64,000 nt of DNA, taken from assembly GCA_025174535.1 (NCBI GenBank), contig JALBUN010000047.1:62001-126000 (forward strand), read 5' to 3'. Origin of the DNA: Cantharellus purpuraceus. Lineage: Eukaryota; Basidiomycota; Agaricomycetes; Cantharellales; Hydnaceae. Made by a program: the position numbers and the translations under genes. Below, one piece after another: positions 35,435 through 47,143 of this stretch (within the stretch, counting starts at the first letter, position 1; every line of letters begins with the position of its first letter). The notes beneath the pieces are model-generated. The model made no database searches. It worked only from the letters and a program-made list of their open reading frames with translations, and was not told the origin of the DNA.

Positions 35435-36042
35435 CATGTCCTATCTCAAGGGCACCATACTGGACTACTTCAAGCCAGTGCTCATGGATGACTCTGATGA
35501 TCTGATATGGTCAGAGGACTACTCTGAGTTGATCTCCAAACTCAATTTCAGTCCTTACAACCCTGAGGCCAATGCCAAGAATGAACTCAATCAACTTCAG
35601 ATGAAGGAAAATCAAAAATACATTGTGAGTTTCCAGCAGCTAGCTCCGAAGGTCCAATGGGGTGATGCCACACTCCAATGCTAATTTTATGTTGGCCTCC
35701 TGTCCCACATCAAGGATGTTCTCCTCTTCCTTCCATCTCCATTCTGCCCCCTCCTCCTTCCATCTCCATTCCCCCTCCTCCTCCTTCTGTCTCCATTCCA
35801 TCTCCCCCTCCTTCCACTTCTGTTCCTCCTCCTCTTCTTTCCATTGGGCCAGGAGCAACTGCTCAAGCTTGGCCACACTTATATTTGCTAAAGGATTTGA
35901 CATTGTTGAGGATAAGACCTCAACATGCCCCTCCTTTTATATGTCTCCAGACCCCCAGTATAACTCCAACTGCACCCAACCGTCTCACCTATTCAATCCA
36001 CAGACCTGAGGCCTCAAGGGCTCAGTCTTAATGGAGAGATAC
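35435..36042 (+). mobile_element. Gypsy copy 3 internal region, with pol deleted
   Basis: Gag (YLKGTILDYFKPVLMDDSDD to KVQWGDATLQC, then a stop) runs to about 35720. It then joins directly to the antisense ORF N-terminus and the region before the 3' LTR. All of pol is missing. This is a non-autonomous deletion derivative. Its 3' LTR follows at 36043. Confidence 0.75.
35640..35903 (-). pseudogene. Antisense accessory ORF of gypsy copy 3, N-terminal part
   Basis: The frame starts MSNPLANISVAKLEQLLLAQ, matching the intact copy (MSNPLASMSMAELEQLLLAQ). It continues as a Glu/Trp/Arg/Lys repeat (EGEWRWKEEGAEWRWKEE) that corresponds to the expanded coiled-coil region. After about residue 62 it runs into gag antisense because of the internal deletion. 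A TATAAAAGG box lies upstream (reverse complement at about 35933-35941). Confidence 0.65.
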
Positions 36043-36530
36043 TGTTATGACTATATTCATTAATGCCCAGATCCCCATCCAATCCACCCAGATCCCTGCA
36101 CATATGAAATCTATACTCCATTTGGAAACCATCACATCTCCATCAGTCCATCTGATTGTCATCATTGATCTTGCTCATCTGCCTCCAGTTCCAATTGATG
36201 CATCAGTATCACCATAGGAACCTGGACATCCATTTCCATCGGACTTGGACATATTCATGTAAGGCTGTTGGCCTCAGAGATCCATCACTGGAGTAATTAT
36301 TAGATTTCAAATATGTATTTAAGTCGTACTACTGGGGACTTCATTCCTCAGTTGAATATTGAACCACACCTAGCTCCTAAGTCTGATCCAAACTATCAAA
36401 GTCATACTCCATCTCTGAAATCTCAGACACAGGTATTAGTGAGGGCACAGCACATAAGCTGAAGCCAAGTCCATTCTGACCCCCAACACCCACTCTGACT
36501 CTGATCCCAAACTTGGATCCAGGTTCCAAC
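36043..36530 (+). repeat. 3' LTR of gypsy copy 3, split by copia (continues 52591-52620)
   Basis: It starts TGTTATGACTATATTC and follows the gypsy LTR consensus until GGTTCCAAC, where the copia element begins. The missing LTR end (CCAACCCCCCATCAGACC... CATAACA) is found at 52591-52620. CpG sites conserved in copy 2 are mostly TG or CA here. Confidence 0.85.
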
Positions 36531-36739
36531 TGTTGTCAGACCATGATACTGGAGATGCAGGATAAGAACAGAGTGTGGGTGGATTTGGATAATAGGTAGT
36601 TATCTGACTCGTCAAATTGAGGGTCCACCCCAAGCCCATCTGCTCTATTATTAGAATAGCTAACTTGTATAAAAAGGCAGGTAGATTCACACTGAAAAAA
36701 TGATTTGATTAAGTCCTACAAAACTCTCTTAGACTGATA
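36531..36739 (+). repeat. Copia 5' LTR
   Basis: This is a 209-bp LTR with a TATA box, GTATAAAAAGG, near 36667. It ends CTTAGACTGATA, not the canonical CA. Confidence 0.85.
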
Positions 36740-36755
36740 GGTTATGGGCCCCAGC
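36740..36755 (+). promoter_or_regulatory. Copia primer-binding site, half-tRNA type
   Basis: GGTTATGGGCCCCAGC directly follows the 5' LTR. It is complementary, apart from one extra C, to the anticodon stem-loop of eukaryotic initiator tRNA-Met (GCTGGGCCCATAACC), not to a tRNA 3' end. Drosophila copia is known to prime from such an internal half-tRNA. Confidence 0.6.
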
Positions 36756-36789
36756 TGTAACTAAATCCACCCACTAAAAGTCGCCAACA

Positions 36790-37766
36790 ATGTCAAATGC
36801 TGCAAACACATATAAAGCTGATCCGCTAAATGGTGATAACTACACTGCATAGCGATGACACCTTGAGTGGATACTCAATGACCTAGACCTATGAGAGGTG
36901 ACCATGGGTACAGAGACAGTTCCAGTCCCAGCCAAATCTGAAGCAGTCACCCAAGCAGAAAAACAGGTGATTGCGGAGTGGAAGAGGAAGGACAAGAAAG
37001 CTAGAAAGGAGATTTATCGATTTATCTGAGGATCTCTGATGAGTATCTGGTGTATATCAATCAGAATATGACTGCACCAGACATTTGGACCAGACTACAG
37101 GGGATCTTTGAGTCCAGAGCAGCGGTTGGCATTGTTCATATATGCCAAGAATTCTTCTGAACATTTGCTGAAGATGGCATGAACATGGAGGAACATGTCC
37201 ACAAACTCTGTGGGTTACACCAGCAGCTGAATGCCCAAGGACAAGAAATCAGCAACACTGACTTTTCAGACACATTACTCACATCATTACCAGACTCCTG
37301 GTTACCATTCATAACCACTATCAATGCAAGTAGAATGGCTATTGCATTGGAAATCTTGATCGTATGAATCTTAGATGAAGATCGATCCCAGAACACTGGA
37401 ACAACTTGTCAAACAGCACTGAAAGCTAAAGAAGATCACTTGGGTGCTACAAAGGGCAAGTGTCATAACTGCAGAAAGAAAGGACATTACATGAAGGATT
37501 GTTGGGCAAAGGGTGGTGGAAAGGAGGGCCAGGCACCATCATGGTTCAAGGAGCCAAAAGATAGAGACACAGCTAAGCAAGCTAATGAGAGTGACTTCAC
37601 ATTCATGGAAACTGAAGTTGTACTTGCATTCATATCAGCTTCTGATTGGCTTCAACTCATATTGCTCACAACAGGTCAGACTTCACTAACTACTCTGAAG
37701 CTCCATCCAAAATCAAGGGAATCACACCTGGCACCACACTCTGAACCCAAGGACATGGATCTGTAG
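36790..37766 (+). pseudogene. Copia gag with zinc knuckle
   Basis: The frame starts MSNAANTYKADPLNGDNYTA and then meets stops. Later pieces (VHKLCGLHQQLNAQG, LTSLPDSWLPFITTI) are the typical copia gag (UBN2) region. A CCHC knuckle, CHNCRKKGHYMKDC, lies at about 37459-37500. Several stops and a frameshift make it inactive. Confidence 0.75.
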
Positions 37767-38012
37767 TTGTTGAATTCAAGGTCAAAGATAAGATATATTC
37801 CGTCACCTCAATGATGTTAAACACACACCAGATTCACCAAACAACCTGATCGGTATAGGACACCTCACAGACAATGGACACTCAGCAATCTTCACACCGA
37901 CAGGAGTAGAGTTCAAGTCTAAAACAGTGTTGTGTTTAGCATTGGTTGCAAAAATGGATGGATGTATCAAATGCAAATATGAACCAAACACACAGGTCAG
38001 GGTCAGGATTTT

Positions 38013-38654
38013 GTGACAACAATGAAGGAATGCACTTTGGACAAATGGCATTGTAACCTTGGACATGTTAATGTCTGGACAATTCAGACTTTGAAAAGGA
38101 ACAATTTGGTCACCAGACTACAAGTTGACAAGTCACAAGCCCCCACTCAATGCACTGCATGTATTCAAGGGAAACAACATGTTGAACCTTTCCCAAAGCA
38201 AGCTGAAGAAAAGGCTGAAAGGACAGGTGGTCTAATTGTATCTGATGTATGGGGTCCAGCACAGATTGAGGGACCAAGCCATGAAAAATACTTCTATTCA
38301 TTCACCAATGCCAAGTCAAGATACACAGAAATATACTGTGGAACTACAAAGGACAAGGCACTGAAGCATTTTGAGTTGTTCAAAAAGTTCATTGAGATGC
38401 AAATGGGCAACACACTCAAACAGTTCCAATCCAACAATGGTGGGGAATATGTCAATAAACCATTCAAAGACTTCTGTGCTAAATATGGTATAATTATGGA
38501 AACTATGGCACTGTACTCACCAGCTCAAAATAGCATTGCAGAACATCTTAATCAGACACTACTGGAGTATGTTCGAGCCATGATCTTCACCAAGAACCTC
38601 CCAAAATTCTTGTGGCCAGAAGCAATAATGTATGCCAACTATATCAAGAATTGA
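38013..38654 (+). pseudogene. Copia GAG-pre-integrase and integrase core
   Basis: LDKWHCNLGHVN is the pre-integrase H...H zinc motif, with CTACIQGKQH its cysteine pair. Integrase follows with SDVWGP (first Asp). The motif usually SDNGGEY reads SNNGGEY, so the second catalytic Asp is Asn. The Glu site is kept in AEHLNQTLLEYVRAM. It ends at a stop before the gypsy insertion. Confidence 0.8.
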
Positions 38655-38875
38655 GCACCTACCCAAGCACTGGGACAAGAAACCATGCCGTACCAAATAT
38701 TCTTTGGGAGGAAGCCAGATATATCATGACTAGAAGAGTTTGGATCCAAGTGCTGGGTGATGGTCCCAGATCAGTGACAAAGGAAACTTGACCCAAAAGC
38801 AGAAGAACATACCTTTGTAGGAGTTGCAGAGCACTCAAAGGCTTGGAAATATTACAATGGTGCCTCAAGGCATGT

Positions 38876-39397
38876 TGTTATGACTATATTCATTAATGTC
38901 CAGATCCCCATCCGATCCACTCAGATCCCCACGCATATGAAATCTATACTCCATTTGGAAACCGCTACGTCTCCATTTACCTGTCCAATTGTCACCGCCA
39001 ATTCCGCCCATCTGCCTCCGGTTCCAATTGATGCATCAGCATCACCATAGGAACCCAGACATCCATCCCTGTTGGACTTGGACATACTCACGTAAGGCCG
39101 TCGGCCTCATAGACCGGAGTAATTATTATTAGATTTCAAATATGTATTTAAGTTGCCTGACTGGGGACTTCATTCCCCAGTTTGAATATCGAATCACGCC
39201 TAGTTCCTAAGTCCGATCCTAACTCTCTAAGTTGTACTCCATCTCCAAAATCTTGGACACTGGTATTAGTGAGGGCGCAGCACATAAGCTGAAGCCAAGT
39301 CCGTTCCAACCCCCACGACATACTCCAACCTCCAACCCAACCTCCAACCCAACCTCTGATCCAATCTCTGACCCCCAATCGGACCTAGTGCATAACA
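38876..39397 (+). repeat. 5' LTR of gypsy copy 2
   Basis: This is 522 bp long, with a TATA-like TATTTAAG near 39143. It contains two full units plus one variant of a 12-bp repeat (CTCCAACCCAAC) near its end. Confidence 0.9.
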
Positions 39398-39429
39398 GTA
39401 TATTCGAACTGCCATACTCACTCCTACCA

Positions 39430-40571
39430 ATGCCACGATCCACTGCCAATTCCGAACACGCACGAACCGTCAAGGTGCCTGCCCCCAGCATCGACATCAT
39501 TCCTGAGGTCGTCAAAGAACCGACGGACCACATAGAGGCCGTCAATGAAGAAGACAACACCCCGCCCTCTCCAAATCTGGCGCAAGCCATCTCCCTGCTC
39601 GCTAGCAGCATCCGTAACCCACAAGCCCCTAAGTCCCGGACCAAGGTCCAAGAACCTGACCCATTCGATGGCTCCGATCCACGCAAACTCCAGCCGTTCT
39701 TGGTGCAATGCCGGTTGAATTTCTGCGACCACCCTGACGCATTCACATCCAACCGGGCGAAGGTGACCTTCACCATGTCCTATCTCAAGGACACTGCACT
39801 GGACTACTTTGAGCCAGCATTCATGGACGACTCCGATGACCTGATATGGTCAGAGGACTACTCCGACTTCATCTCCAAACTACGGACCAATTTCGGTCCG
39901 TACAACCCTGAGGCCGATGCCGAGAATGAACTCAATCGACTTTGGATGAAGGAAAATCACAAAATCGCAAAATACATTGTGAGTTTCCAGCAGCTAGCTC
40001 CGAAAGTCCAATGGGGCGATGCCACACTCCAACGACAATTTTACGTTGGACTCCCATCCCACATCAAGGACGAGATATCACGCGTCGGTAAGCAGATACT
40101 TTGGCTACCCTCTGCAAGCTCGCCCAATCCATCGACGCCCGTTATTGGGAACATCAATCCGAGGTCTCCTGTGAAAATTCAACTAACAACAAATCGGACA
40201 AATCGTCGGACAAGACCCCAAAGTTCAACAAGGGGTCCGAAAAGTGGGCCACCGCCAACTCAGGCCAGAAGTCAAACACTGGTAATGCTGCCGCTTCCGG
40301 TTCCAGTCAGAACAACTCTGGCACCAGCAATAACTCTGGAGCTCGCAAGAGTACTCCGGACCTCTCCACCAAGCTGGGAAAGGATGGGAAACTTACCCAG
40401 CAGGAACGCCAGCGCTGCATGGACAACAACCTCTGTCTGTTCTGCGGAAAGCCTGGTCACCAAGCCAAGGATTGCAACAAGGCAACCTCATCCGCAGCAA
40501 AGGCAAAGGGCCACGCTGCCAACGCCACGACGGACAAGTCTGACGCTAAAGTGACGGACCAAAAAAAATAG
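39430..40571 (+). pseudogene. Gypsy copy 2 gag
   Basis: It starts MPRSTANSEHARTVKV. The core is DPFDGSDPRKLQPFLVQC and the CCHC knuckle CLFCGKPGHQAKDC is near the end. One base is missing near 40092 compared with copy 1 (GKPDTLVNL region), which shifts the frame, so the knuckle is read from a second frame (40101-40571). Otherwise it is about 380 residues long, normal for this family. Confidence 0.85.
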
Positions 40572-40589
40572 TAAGCAGTCCTATAGCCT

Positions 40590-43500
40590 CCATACGGGCT
40601 GAGGGCTGCATTGGTACTCCCCGTACGACAAACGAGGTCCACCTGAACGCATCCGCTCTTTTCCACTCTGACTCCCTTACCCTCCTCATCCACTCCGACT
40701 CCATTCCCAATACCGCTATTCAAGCATTAATAGACTCCGGTTCTACTCACTGTTTCCTTGATTCCTTTTTTTCCGATTTACATAAACTCCATACATACAC
40801 CATAACTCCGATACCACTCCGATTATTTGACGGCACCACTAATGCTGTTATTTCACGAGCTATAGATCTGTCTATCCATTTTTCTGTCGGAGAAATCCAG
40901 ACCCTTACATTCTATGTTACTCCGCTTGACTCCAGCTGTTCTGTGGTTCTTGGACATAACTGGCTCACCCGCTACAATCCATTGATTGACTGGGCATTGG
41001 GCCATATCACATTCCATTCTCCAGCACAGGCTGTGTCATCCCTGACGTCACCAGCAACTATAGGTGCGAAATTATCTTCCACCTCCGCTGACTCCGCTCC
41101 AATAGATACTCCATCTACCCCTCCGTTCATATCGATGGTGGACGCTATGGTCTTCGCCAAACTAAGCAAACTGGATGGTTCTCACACATTCCAGGTCCAC
41201 CTCTCCAATCCAATATTCCTTGCCACTCGTTCCGCCTGATCCACTCCACCGGACCTCTCTATGGTTCCCAAGGAGTATCATGAGTTCGCCGACGTGTTCA
41301 GCAAGTCTAAAGCCGACTCTCTAGCGGAACACAGACCATACAATCTCAAGATCGAACTGGATGACAACTCCACCCCTCCGCTTGGCCCTATCTACTCGCT
41401 ATCCCAAAAAGAGCTACTGGCTCTCTGAACATTCATAGACGAGAACTTGGCCACAGGCTTCATCCGCCCATCCCTATCTCCTCATGGAGCTCTGGTCCTA
41501 TTTGTCCGCAAAAAGGACGGATCACTCCGTCTATGCGTCGATTTCTGTGGACTCAACAAGATCACCAATAAAGACCGATACCCGATACCCCGCACCGCAG
41601 ACCTACTCGAGAGTCCTCGAAAGGCTAAGATCTATTTCAAAATAGATCTCCGACATGCCTACCACCTAGTCTGCATCCGAGAGGGCGACGAATGGAAAAC
41701 AACCTTCCGCACACGATATGGATCTTTCGAGTGGTGCATCATGCCCTTCGGACTAACCAATGCTCCAGCCACCTTCCAGAGGTTCATGAATGACACCTTC
41801 GCCGACCTTCTCGATGTGACCATCCTTGTTTACTTAGACGACATTTTGGTATATTCAGACAACAAAGAAGAACATCGGACACATGTCCGAGAAGTACTCC
41901 GACATCTCCGAAAGCATGGCCTCTTCGCCCATGCTGACAAATGCGAATTCCACTCTGACTTGGTTGAATACCTAGGCTATATCCTCTCCCCGGCAGGATT
42001 GACAATGTCCGATGACAAAATCAAAGCCATACAGGAATGGCCAGAACCCCGGAAAGTCAAGGACGCACAGTCCTTCCTTGGGTTCGCCAACTTCTACCGC
42101 TGCTTCATTCACGGCTACTCCAATATCACCATCCCACTCACCCGACTCACTAGGAAGGGTATCCAATGGAATTTCACTGACAAATGTAGACAGAGCTTTG
42201 AGACCTTGAAAAAGGCCTTTACTTCCGCTCCGATACTGACTCATTGGGTTCCAGACATTCCCATCCTATTAGAGACCGACACCTCCGACTATGCACTTGC
42301 CGTGATCCTGTCCATCATCTCTCCGGACGACGGACAAGTCCACCCGATCGCTTTTCACTCGCGTACATTTACACCCCCCGAACTGAACTATGACGTCCAT
42401 GACAAAGAGCTCCTTGCCATATATGAAGCCTTCCGGATATGGAGACACTACCTTGAGGGTCCCTCCGATCCGGTGGATGTCATAACTGACCACAAGAACT
42501 TGGAATACTTCTCCACAACGAAACTGCTCACCCAGAGACAGGTCCGATGGTCCGAATACCTATCTCAGTTCAATCTCATTATCCATTTCTGTCCAGGTCA
42601 ACTCGGAGCAAAGCCCGATGCGTTAACTAGACACTGGGACGTCTACCCTAAAGAGGGGAATAGCGACTATGCCACTGTAAACCCCCACAACTTTCGTCCT
42701 GTGTTCACTAACGAGCAGCTGGCATCGTCCCTACAAGCATCCGCCCTCATAACTCCCACTCTCCAAGCTGTCACCATTATGGACATCAACCAACTCCACT
42801 CCGACATCCGCTCATCACTCCGATCTGATCCTGTAGCAGTTAAACACTTGGACAACCCTTCTGATCTGAAATGGTCACTTGACCCCGAAGGACACCTCTG
42901 ACACAACAACCAGATATACATCCCCGACGCCAACGGCCTCCGACTCCGAATTTTGCAGTATTATCATGATCACCCGATCTCCAGCCACTTCGGGCAAGGA
43001 TTAATCCGATGAGACTATGTATGGCCAAAAATGCAGGAATACATTCAACACTACTGTAACTCCTGCACCACGTGTATGCGCTCAAAATCGCAAAGGCACA
43101 AACCCTACGGAATGCTTAAGCAACTTCCGATCCTGGAGCAACCATGGAACTCCATCTCCATGGATTTCATAGAGAAGCTCCCCCCATCGCTCGGATACGA
43201 CACCATACTCGTGATTGTCGACAGGTTCACTAAACAGTCACTATTCATTCCAACGCATGACACCATCACCTCCGCCTCACTAGCTAAGTTGTTCATTCTC
43301 CACGTATTCTCTAAACACGGAGTCCCATCGCATGTCATGTCCGATTGGGGCTCGGAGTTCATGTCCTCCTTCTTCTGCACACTAGGAAAGGCTCTCGACA
43401 TGAAACTTCACTTCACCTCTGGATACCATCCTGAAGGAGATGGACAAACAGAACAAATGAATCAGTCCCTGGAACAATATCTCCAAATCTATTGTAACTA

Positions 43501-45744
43501 TCAACAAGACAACTGGGCTGATCTACTTCCAATCACAGAGTTTGCCTACAACAACACTCCGAACGCGACTACCGGCATCTCTCCGTTCTTTGCTAATAAA
43601 GGCTACCATCCAAACATCTCCGTCCACCCTGAGAAAGAACTTGCCTCCACCAAAGCCCGCCAATTCATAACCGACCTTGATCAACTACACCAACATCTCT
43701 GAGAGACCATCTCTGATGCTCAGAAACAATATCAAGTCTCCGCAGACCGACACCGCATTCCAGCTCCGGACCTACAAATTGGAGACAAAGTATTCGTTAA
43801 GGCCAAACACTTCCGGTAGGGGTTGCCCATGTGGGTTCTTGCCATTCAACAGAGTGGTTCAAGTTAAGGGCTCTCTGTTTTCTGGTACTTCTCCACATGA
43901 ATCAGGGCAATGAGTCATCTTTATCTCTCTTGTGTGCCAGTTCACCTCTGGATTGTGTTTTATGAGCCAAGTGTGACCAATGATGATACCAAGACTTCCC
44001 AAGCTTGTAACAGAGAATATGGCATGTTCCATATGAGTCCCATATGTGCAGATGAGGTCAACTTCTTCCTTGAACCAGCTTCATTGGGGGTCCCATCAAT
44101 GTTATAAACAGGTATGGCACATGGCAGGGGATGTGTTCAAATTTTTTCTGCCTTGATGTACTCTACATCAATGAACATCCCTGTAGCTCCACTATCAAGA
44201 AGCACATCCACTGCTAGAGGGTATCCAGTGTCTATAGAGTGGATTTTCAGAGGATTCTTGTACATTGATGGATGTCTGCAGATTGAACATAAATGTGGGA
44301 GAGTCATGGTGTTCAGTTAGGAGTTGAGAAGAAGTTTTAGACATGGCTGTTTTGGTTTCAGTCTGGTCACAGGGGGGATATGAGTGTAGCATATTGCTTG
44401 TGAGCCCTATTGTATATGATTCAAGAACTGAAAACCAATTTGTCAAGTGGGGCATGCTGAAACCCTGCTTTTCCTCTTGTGCTGGAGTGGATGCCTTCTA
44501 TGCTGTTTCTTTGGCATCTATTACAGCTGCAACTGATTCAGCGACTATACTATCAATGGCTGCTTTTGTCAGATCAGCTCAATACATTCTCTGCGTGGTT
44601 CAGTGCATGCTGGAGAGATATGGCCATGCTTACCACAATTATAGCATATTTGAGTTTCAATACAATGATGGCTGGAGTCAATGTCCATGGGTATAGCACC
44701 ACTAAATAGTGCAGGAGTGGTGGGTGCAGAGATGGCAGGAGTGTTGGGAGCTCAAGATGGAGTAGAGTGAGAGGAGGTGTGGGGAGCCTGTGCCCATTTC
44801 ACTTCTATGAGGCGATGGTAGTTCTGGTCAATTTGATGGGCTGCTTCCTTCCAGGCCTTGAGACCTAATGGGAGTACTGGCTGTGCATAGATCTTTTCAT
44901 TGCAGGGAGCCCTTGCGTGTAGGCATCTTCAAGTGCCACATCATTAAACCCTGTTCTTCCTGCCAGTGTCTCAAACTGTGTCATGTATTCATCTGCTGAT
45001 GTGCCAGCTGTCATCCTGAGATCATGTAACCTTGTCTGTGCTGTTTGAGAGTGATCAGGGTCTCCAAAGGCATTCTCCACCTGTCTAATGAACTCTTCAA
45101 GAGTGGAGAGTGATGAAGTCCCATCAATGACTGCTTGGGTCTCGTTGTGGGCCCATACTTCAGCAGAACCTGCAGTCATGAAAGAGAGGGCATACAGGAT
45201 CTTGGTCCACTCATCTGGGAAAGATGCAGGCTGGATTGCAATGGCAAGCCTGATAGCGCAAATAAACCCATCTGTCTCTGTATGGTCTCCACTAAATTTC
45301 TCCAGTTCAGCTGCCTTTATGGGACCACCCGCCCATCGAAGAAACTCTCCGAGAAATACTTAGGTCCTTGTGAGGTCATTGCTCGCGCAGGCAGCAGGTC
45401 CTTCACCCTCCGCCTCCCAGACCACTTCCGAGCAGTTCATCCAGTCTTCCATATATCAATGCTCAAACCCACTACCACAAACGAGATCTCCGGTCACACA
45501 CAACCCCCACCTCCCCTGATCATCATCGAAGGAGACAATGAATATGAGATATCTGAGATCCGGACTCGAAGATCAACCATCGATACAAGTGCAAGCTCCA
45601 GTACTTAGTCAAATGGACTGGATACGAAGGCACCGATGAAGAGTCTTCATGGATCTCTGCATCCAAACTCGATCACGCATCCAAATCTGTCTCCGACTTT
45701 CACTCCACTTATCCAGACAAACCTGGCCCCCTTATGAATCTTTA
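40590..45744 (+). pseudogene. Gypsy copy 2 pol
   Basis: Domains in order: aspartic protease (ALIDSGSTHCFLDS, VVLGHNWLTRYNPLIDW), RT (RLCVDFCGLNKI, AYHLVCIREGDEWKTTF, MPFGLTNAPATFQ, and the catalytic VYLDDILVYS near 41830), RNase H (LETDTSDYALAVIL, DKELLAIYEAF), integrase (SMDFIEKLPPSLGYDT, VMSDWGSEF, GQTEQMNQSLEQYL) and a chromodomain (QYLVKWTGYEG near 45610). Breaks: TGA at 41237, 41426 and 42899, a stop near 43012, a 1.5-kb insertion at 43817 and a one-base loss near 45559 before the chromodomain. Confidence 0.85.
43817..45323 (-). mobile_element. Gag-protease fragment of a different gypsy family, inserted in pol
   Basis: The minus strand encodes gag (FPDEWTKILYALSFMTAG, NAFGDPDHSQTAQTRLHDLR), a zinc knuckle (CYNCGKHGHISPAC) and an aspartic protease (LAVDVLLDSGATGMFIDVEY). 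It splits the host element between KAKHFR and the PSKKLSEKYLGP region. No LTR and no target duplication is seen at either junction. CpG is depleted. Several stops are present. Confidence 0.8.
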
Positions 45745-45892
45745 AGTTCGATTACTAATGCTAATTCTATTATTTCACATCACCATTTTATTACAAGTCA
45801 AGGGAAATTAGATGCCTGCCCAAAAGCTCCAAAGGAATCACTCCACCTCATTTTTCTCCGCTCCGAAATTTATAATCATTTTCATTTTTATT

Positions 45893-47002
45893 TTATACAT
45901 TGCATTTCCTTTTTCCCTTTCCCTTATCTACCTCAGGCTCCGTCTCCGACTCCTCATCACTCTCTACATCCGACACCCAATCCTTCTCATCTCCCATGTC
46001 CGAATCCTCATCCAATGGGGCCATGAACTTCCGCAACTGACGTAACTCTGCCATCCACCGACCCTCCAGAACCTCCTTCCGTTTCATCGTCCTCACCAAG
46101 TCTACTAACAACCCCTCCATCTGCCGAAGGTGCTCCAACTGCAGGTTAACCAGCTGGATAAGCTGGCCCACGGTGCTATTGGGCGCCAAGACGCGCCCCA
46201 TACCTGCACCGGTCGTTGCCCCTTCTGATCCAACGCTGCTACCCCCGGCTGCCACAGCACCTGTCTCTGTCCACCTCTTTTTGGTCGGACGACCCTCCGA
46301 TTCTTTCTCTGCCCCTCCTTGTACCACTAGTCGGGGCTTGACGCTCCGACTCCGGGGATCGAACTTCCCATTGATCCTACACCCTCCTTTCTGACCCCGA
46401 CAATGATCGCAGGACCAAAGGCGGCAAGTTGGGCCGGTAGGCCACACGCACTCCACACCCGCATCACGACATAAGTCGCAAGTTACGCCGGGTCTGCCAA
46501 ATGGCTCCGTTGGAGCCAGAGCCTTGGGTGGTCCACCTCTTCTCACTGCGGCCTCCAAGCGTTCCCTCTCCTCCTCCTTGTCCTGCTGTTCTGCCACCAC
46601 CTTCTCCATCTCACGCTTGCGAAGCTGGATCGCCAACCTCGCGACACGCAGCTCCTTCTTACAGGTCGCCAACACGCGACTCTCCGCCTTGCACCATATG
46701 ACCCTCTGGTCCACCTCCGCCCTCTCTGTCTCCGCCACATCATCTTCCTCAGCTGCCCCCAACTCAAATAAGGGCCGTGCCCACGGATGTAACGGCGAGT
46801 CCTCTGCAGTGACAGCCTTCGAACGAGTCGTCACTGTCCATGAAACGGAGATGATGGCGACTTCAGGGGTCCTTGGCCGTATTGGCACACTCAGACTCCC
46901 TGGGTGGCTGGTTCCCCCTGCCCCGGTCACCTCCTCCTTCCGTTGGGCCAAGAGCAACTGCTCCAGCTCAGCCATGCTCATGCTTGCCAAAGGGTTTGAC
47001 AT
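45893..47002 (-). CDS. Antisense accessory protein of gypsy copy 2 (coiled coil plus Zn2Cys6-like), open frame
   Basis: This frame is uninterrupted (369 residues from MSNPLASMSMAELEQ; an earlier in-frame ATG at 47026 lies only 7 bp from the TATA box). It runs opposite to gag-pol, between the chromodomain and the 3' LTR. Residues 1-25 begin a Gln/Lys/Glu helix. A charged coiled coil covers about 110-150 (RLAIQLRKREMEKVVAEQQDK). The cysteine cluster (about 175-215, CDLCRDAGVEC then CDHCRGQKGGC) has C-x2-C-x6-C-x12-C-x2-C-x6-C spacing, the Gal4-type binuclear zinc pattern. A leucine-containing helix (VGQLIQLVNLQLEHLRQME) resembles the dimerisation segment of such factors, and the tail is acidic. 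Compared with copy 1 it has two internal deletions, both in frame. Role unknown: DNA binding, element regulation or RNP function are all possible. Confidence 0.7.
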   Translation of the reverse strand: MSNPLASMSMAELEQLLLAQRKEEVTGAGGTSHPGSLSVPIRPRTPEVAIISVSWTVTTRSKAVTAEDSPLHPWARPLFELGAAEEDDVAETERAEVDQRVIWCKAESRVLATCKKELRVARLAIQLRKREMEKVVAEQQDKEEERERLEAAVRRGGPPKALAPTEPFGRPGVTCDLCRDAGVECVWPTGPTCRLWSCDHCRGQKGGCRINGKFDPRSRSVKPRLVVQGGAEKESEGRPTKKRWTETGAVAAGGSSVGSEGATTGAGMGRVLAPNSTVGQLIQLVNLQLEHLRQMEGLLVDLVRTMKRKEVLEGRWMAELRQLRKFMAPLDEDSDMGDEKDWVSDVESDEESETEPEVDKGKGKRKCNV

Positions 47003-47032
47003 CGTTGAGGATAAGACCTCAATCATGCCCCT

Positions 47033-47041
47033 CCTTTTATA
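47033..47041 (-). promoter_or_regulatory. TATA box of the antisense ORF
   Basis: On the minus strand TATAAAAGG lies 31 bp before the MSNPLA start codon. The same sequence and spacing are kept in gypsy copy 3 (about 35933-35941). Such a short distance would place the transcription start very near the ATG. Confidence 0.55.
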
Positions 47042-47143
47042 CGTCTCCAGACCCCCAGCATAACTCTGACCACGCCCAATTGTCTCACCTATTCAATCCA
47101 CAGACATGAGGCCTCAGGGGCTTGGCCTTAAATGGAGAGATAC

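Noticed and set aside
39398..39415. Primer-binding site of the gypsy family complementary to a tRNA T-arm (GTATATTCGAACTGCC contains the complement of GTTCGAAT).
   Set aside because: The match is only about eight bases and no standard TGG start follows the LTR, so neither tRNA nor self-priming can be supported from sequence alone.
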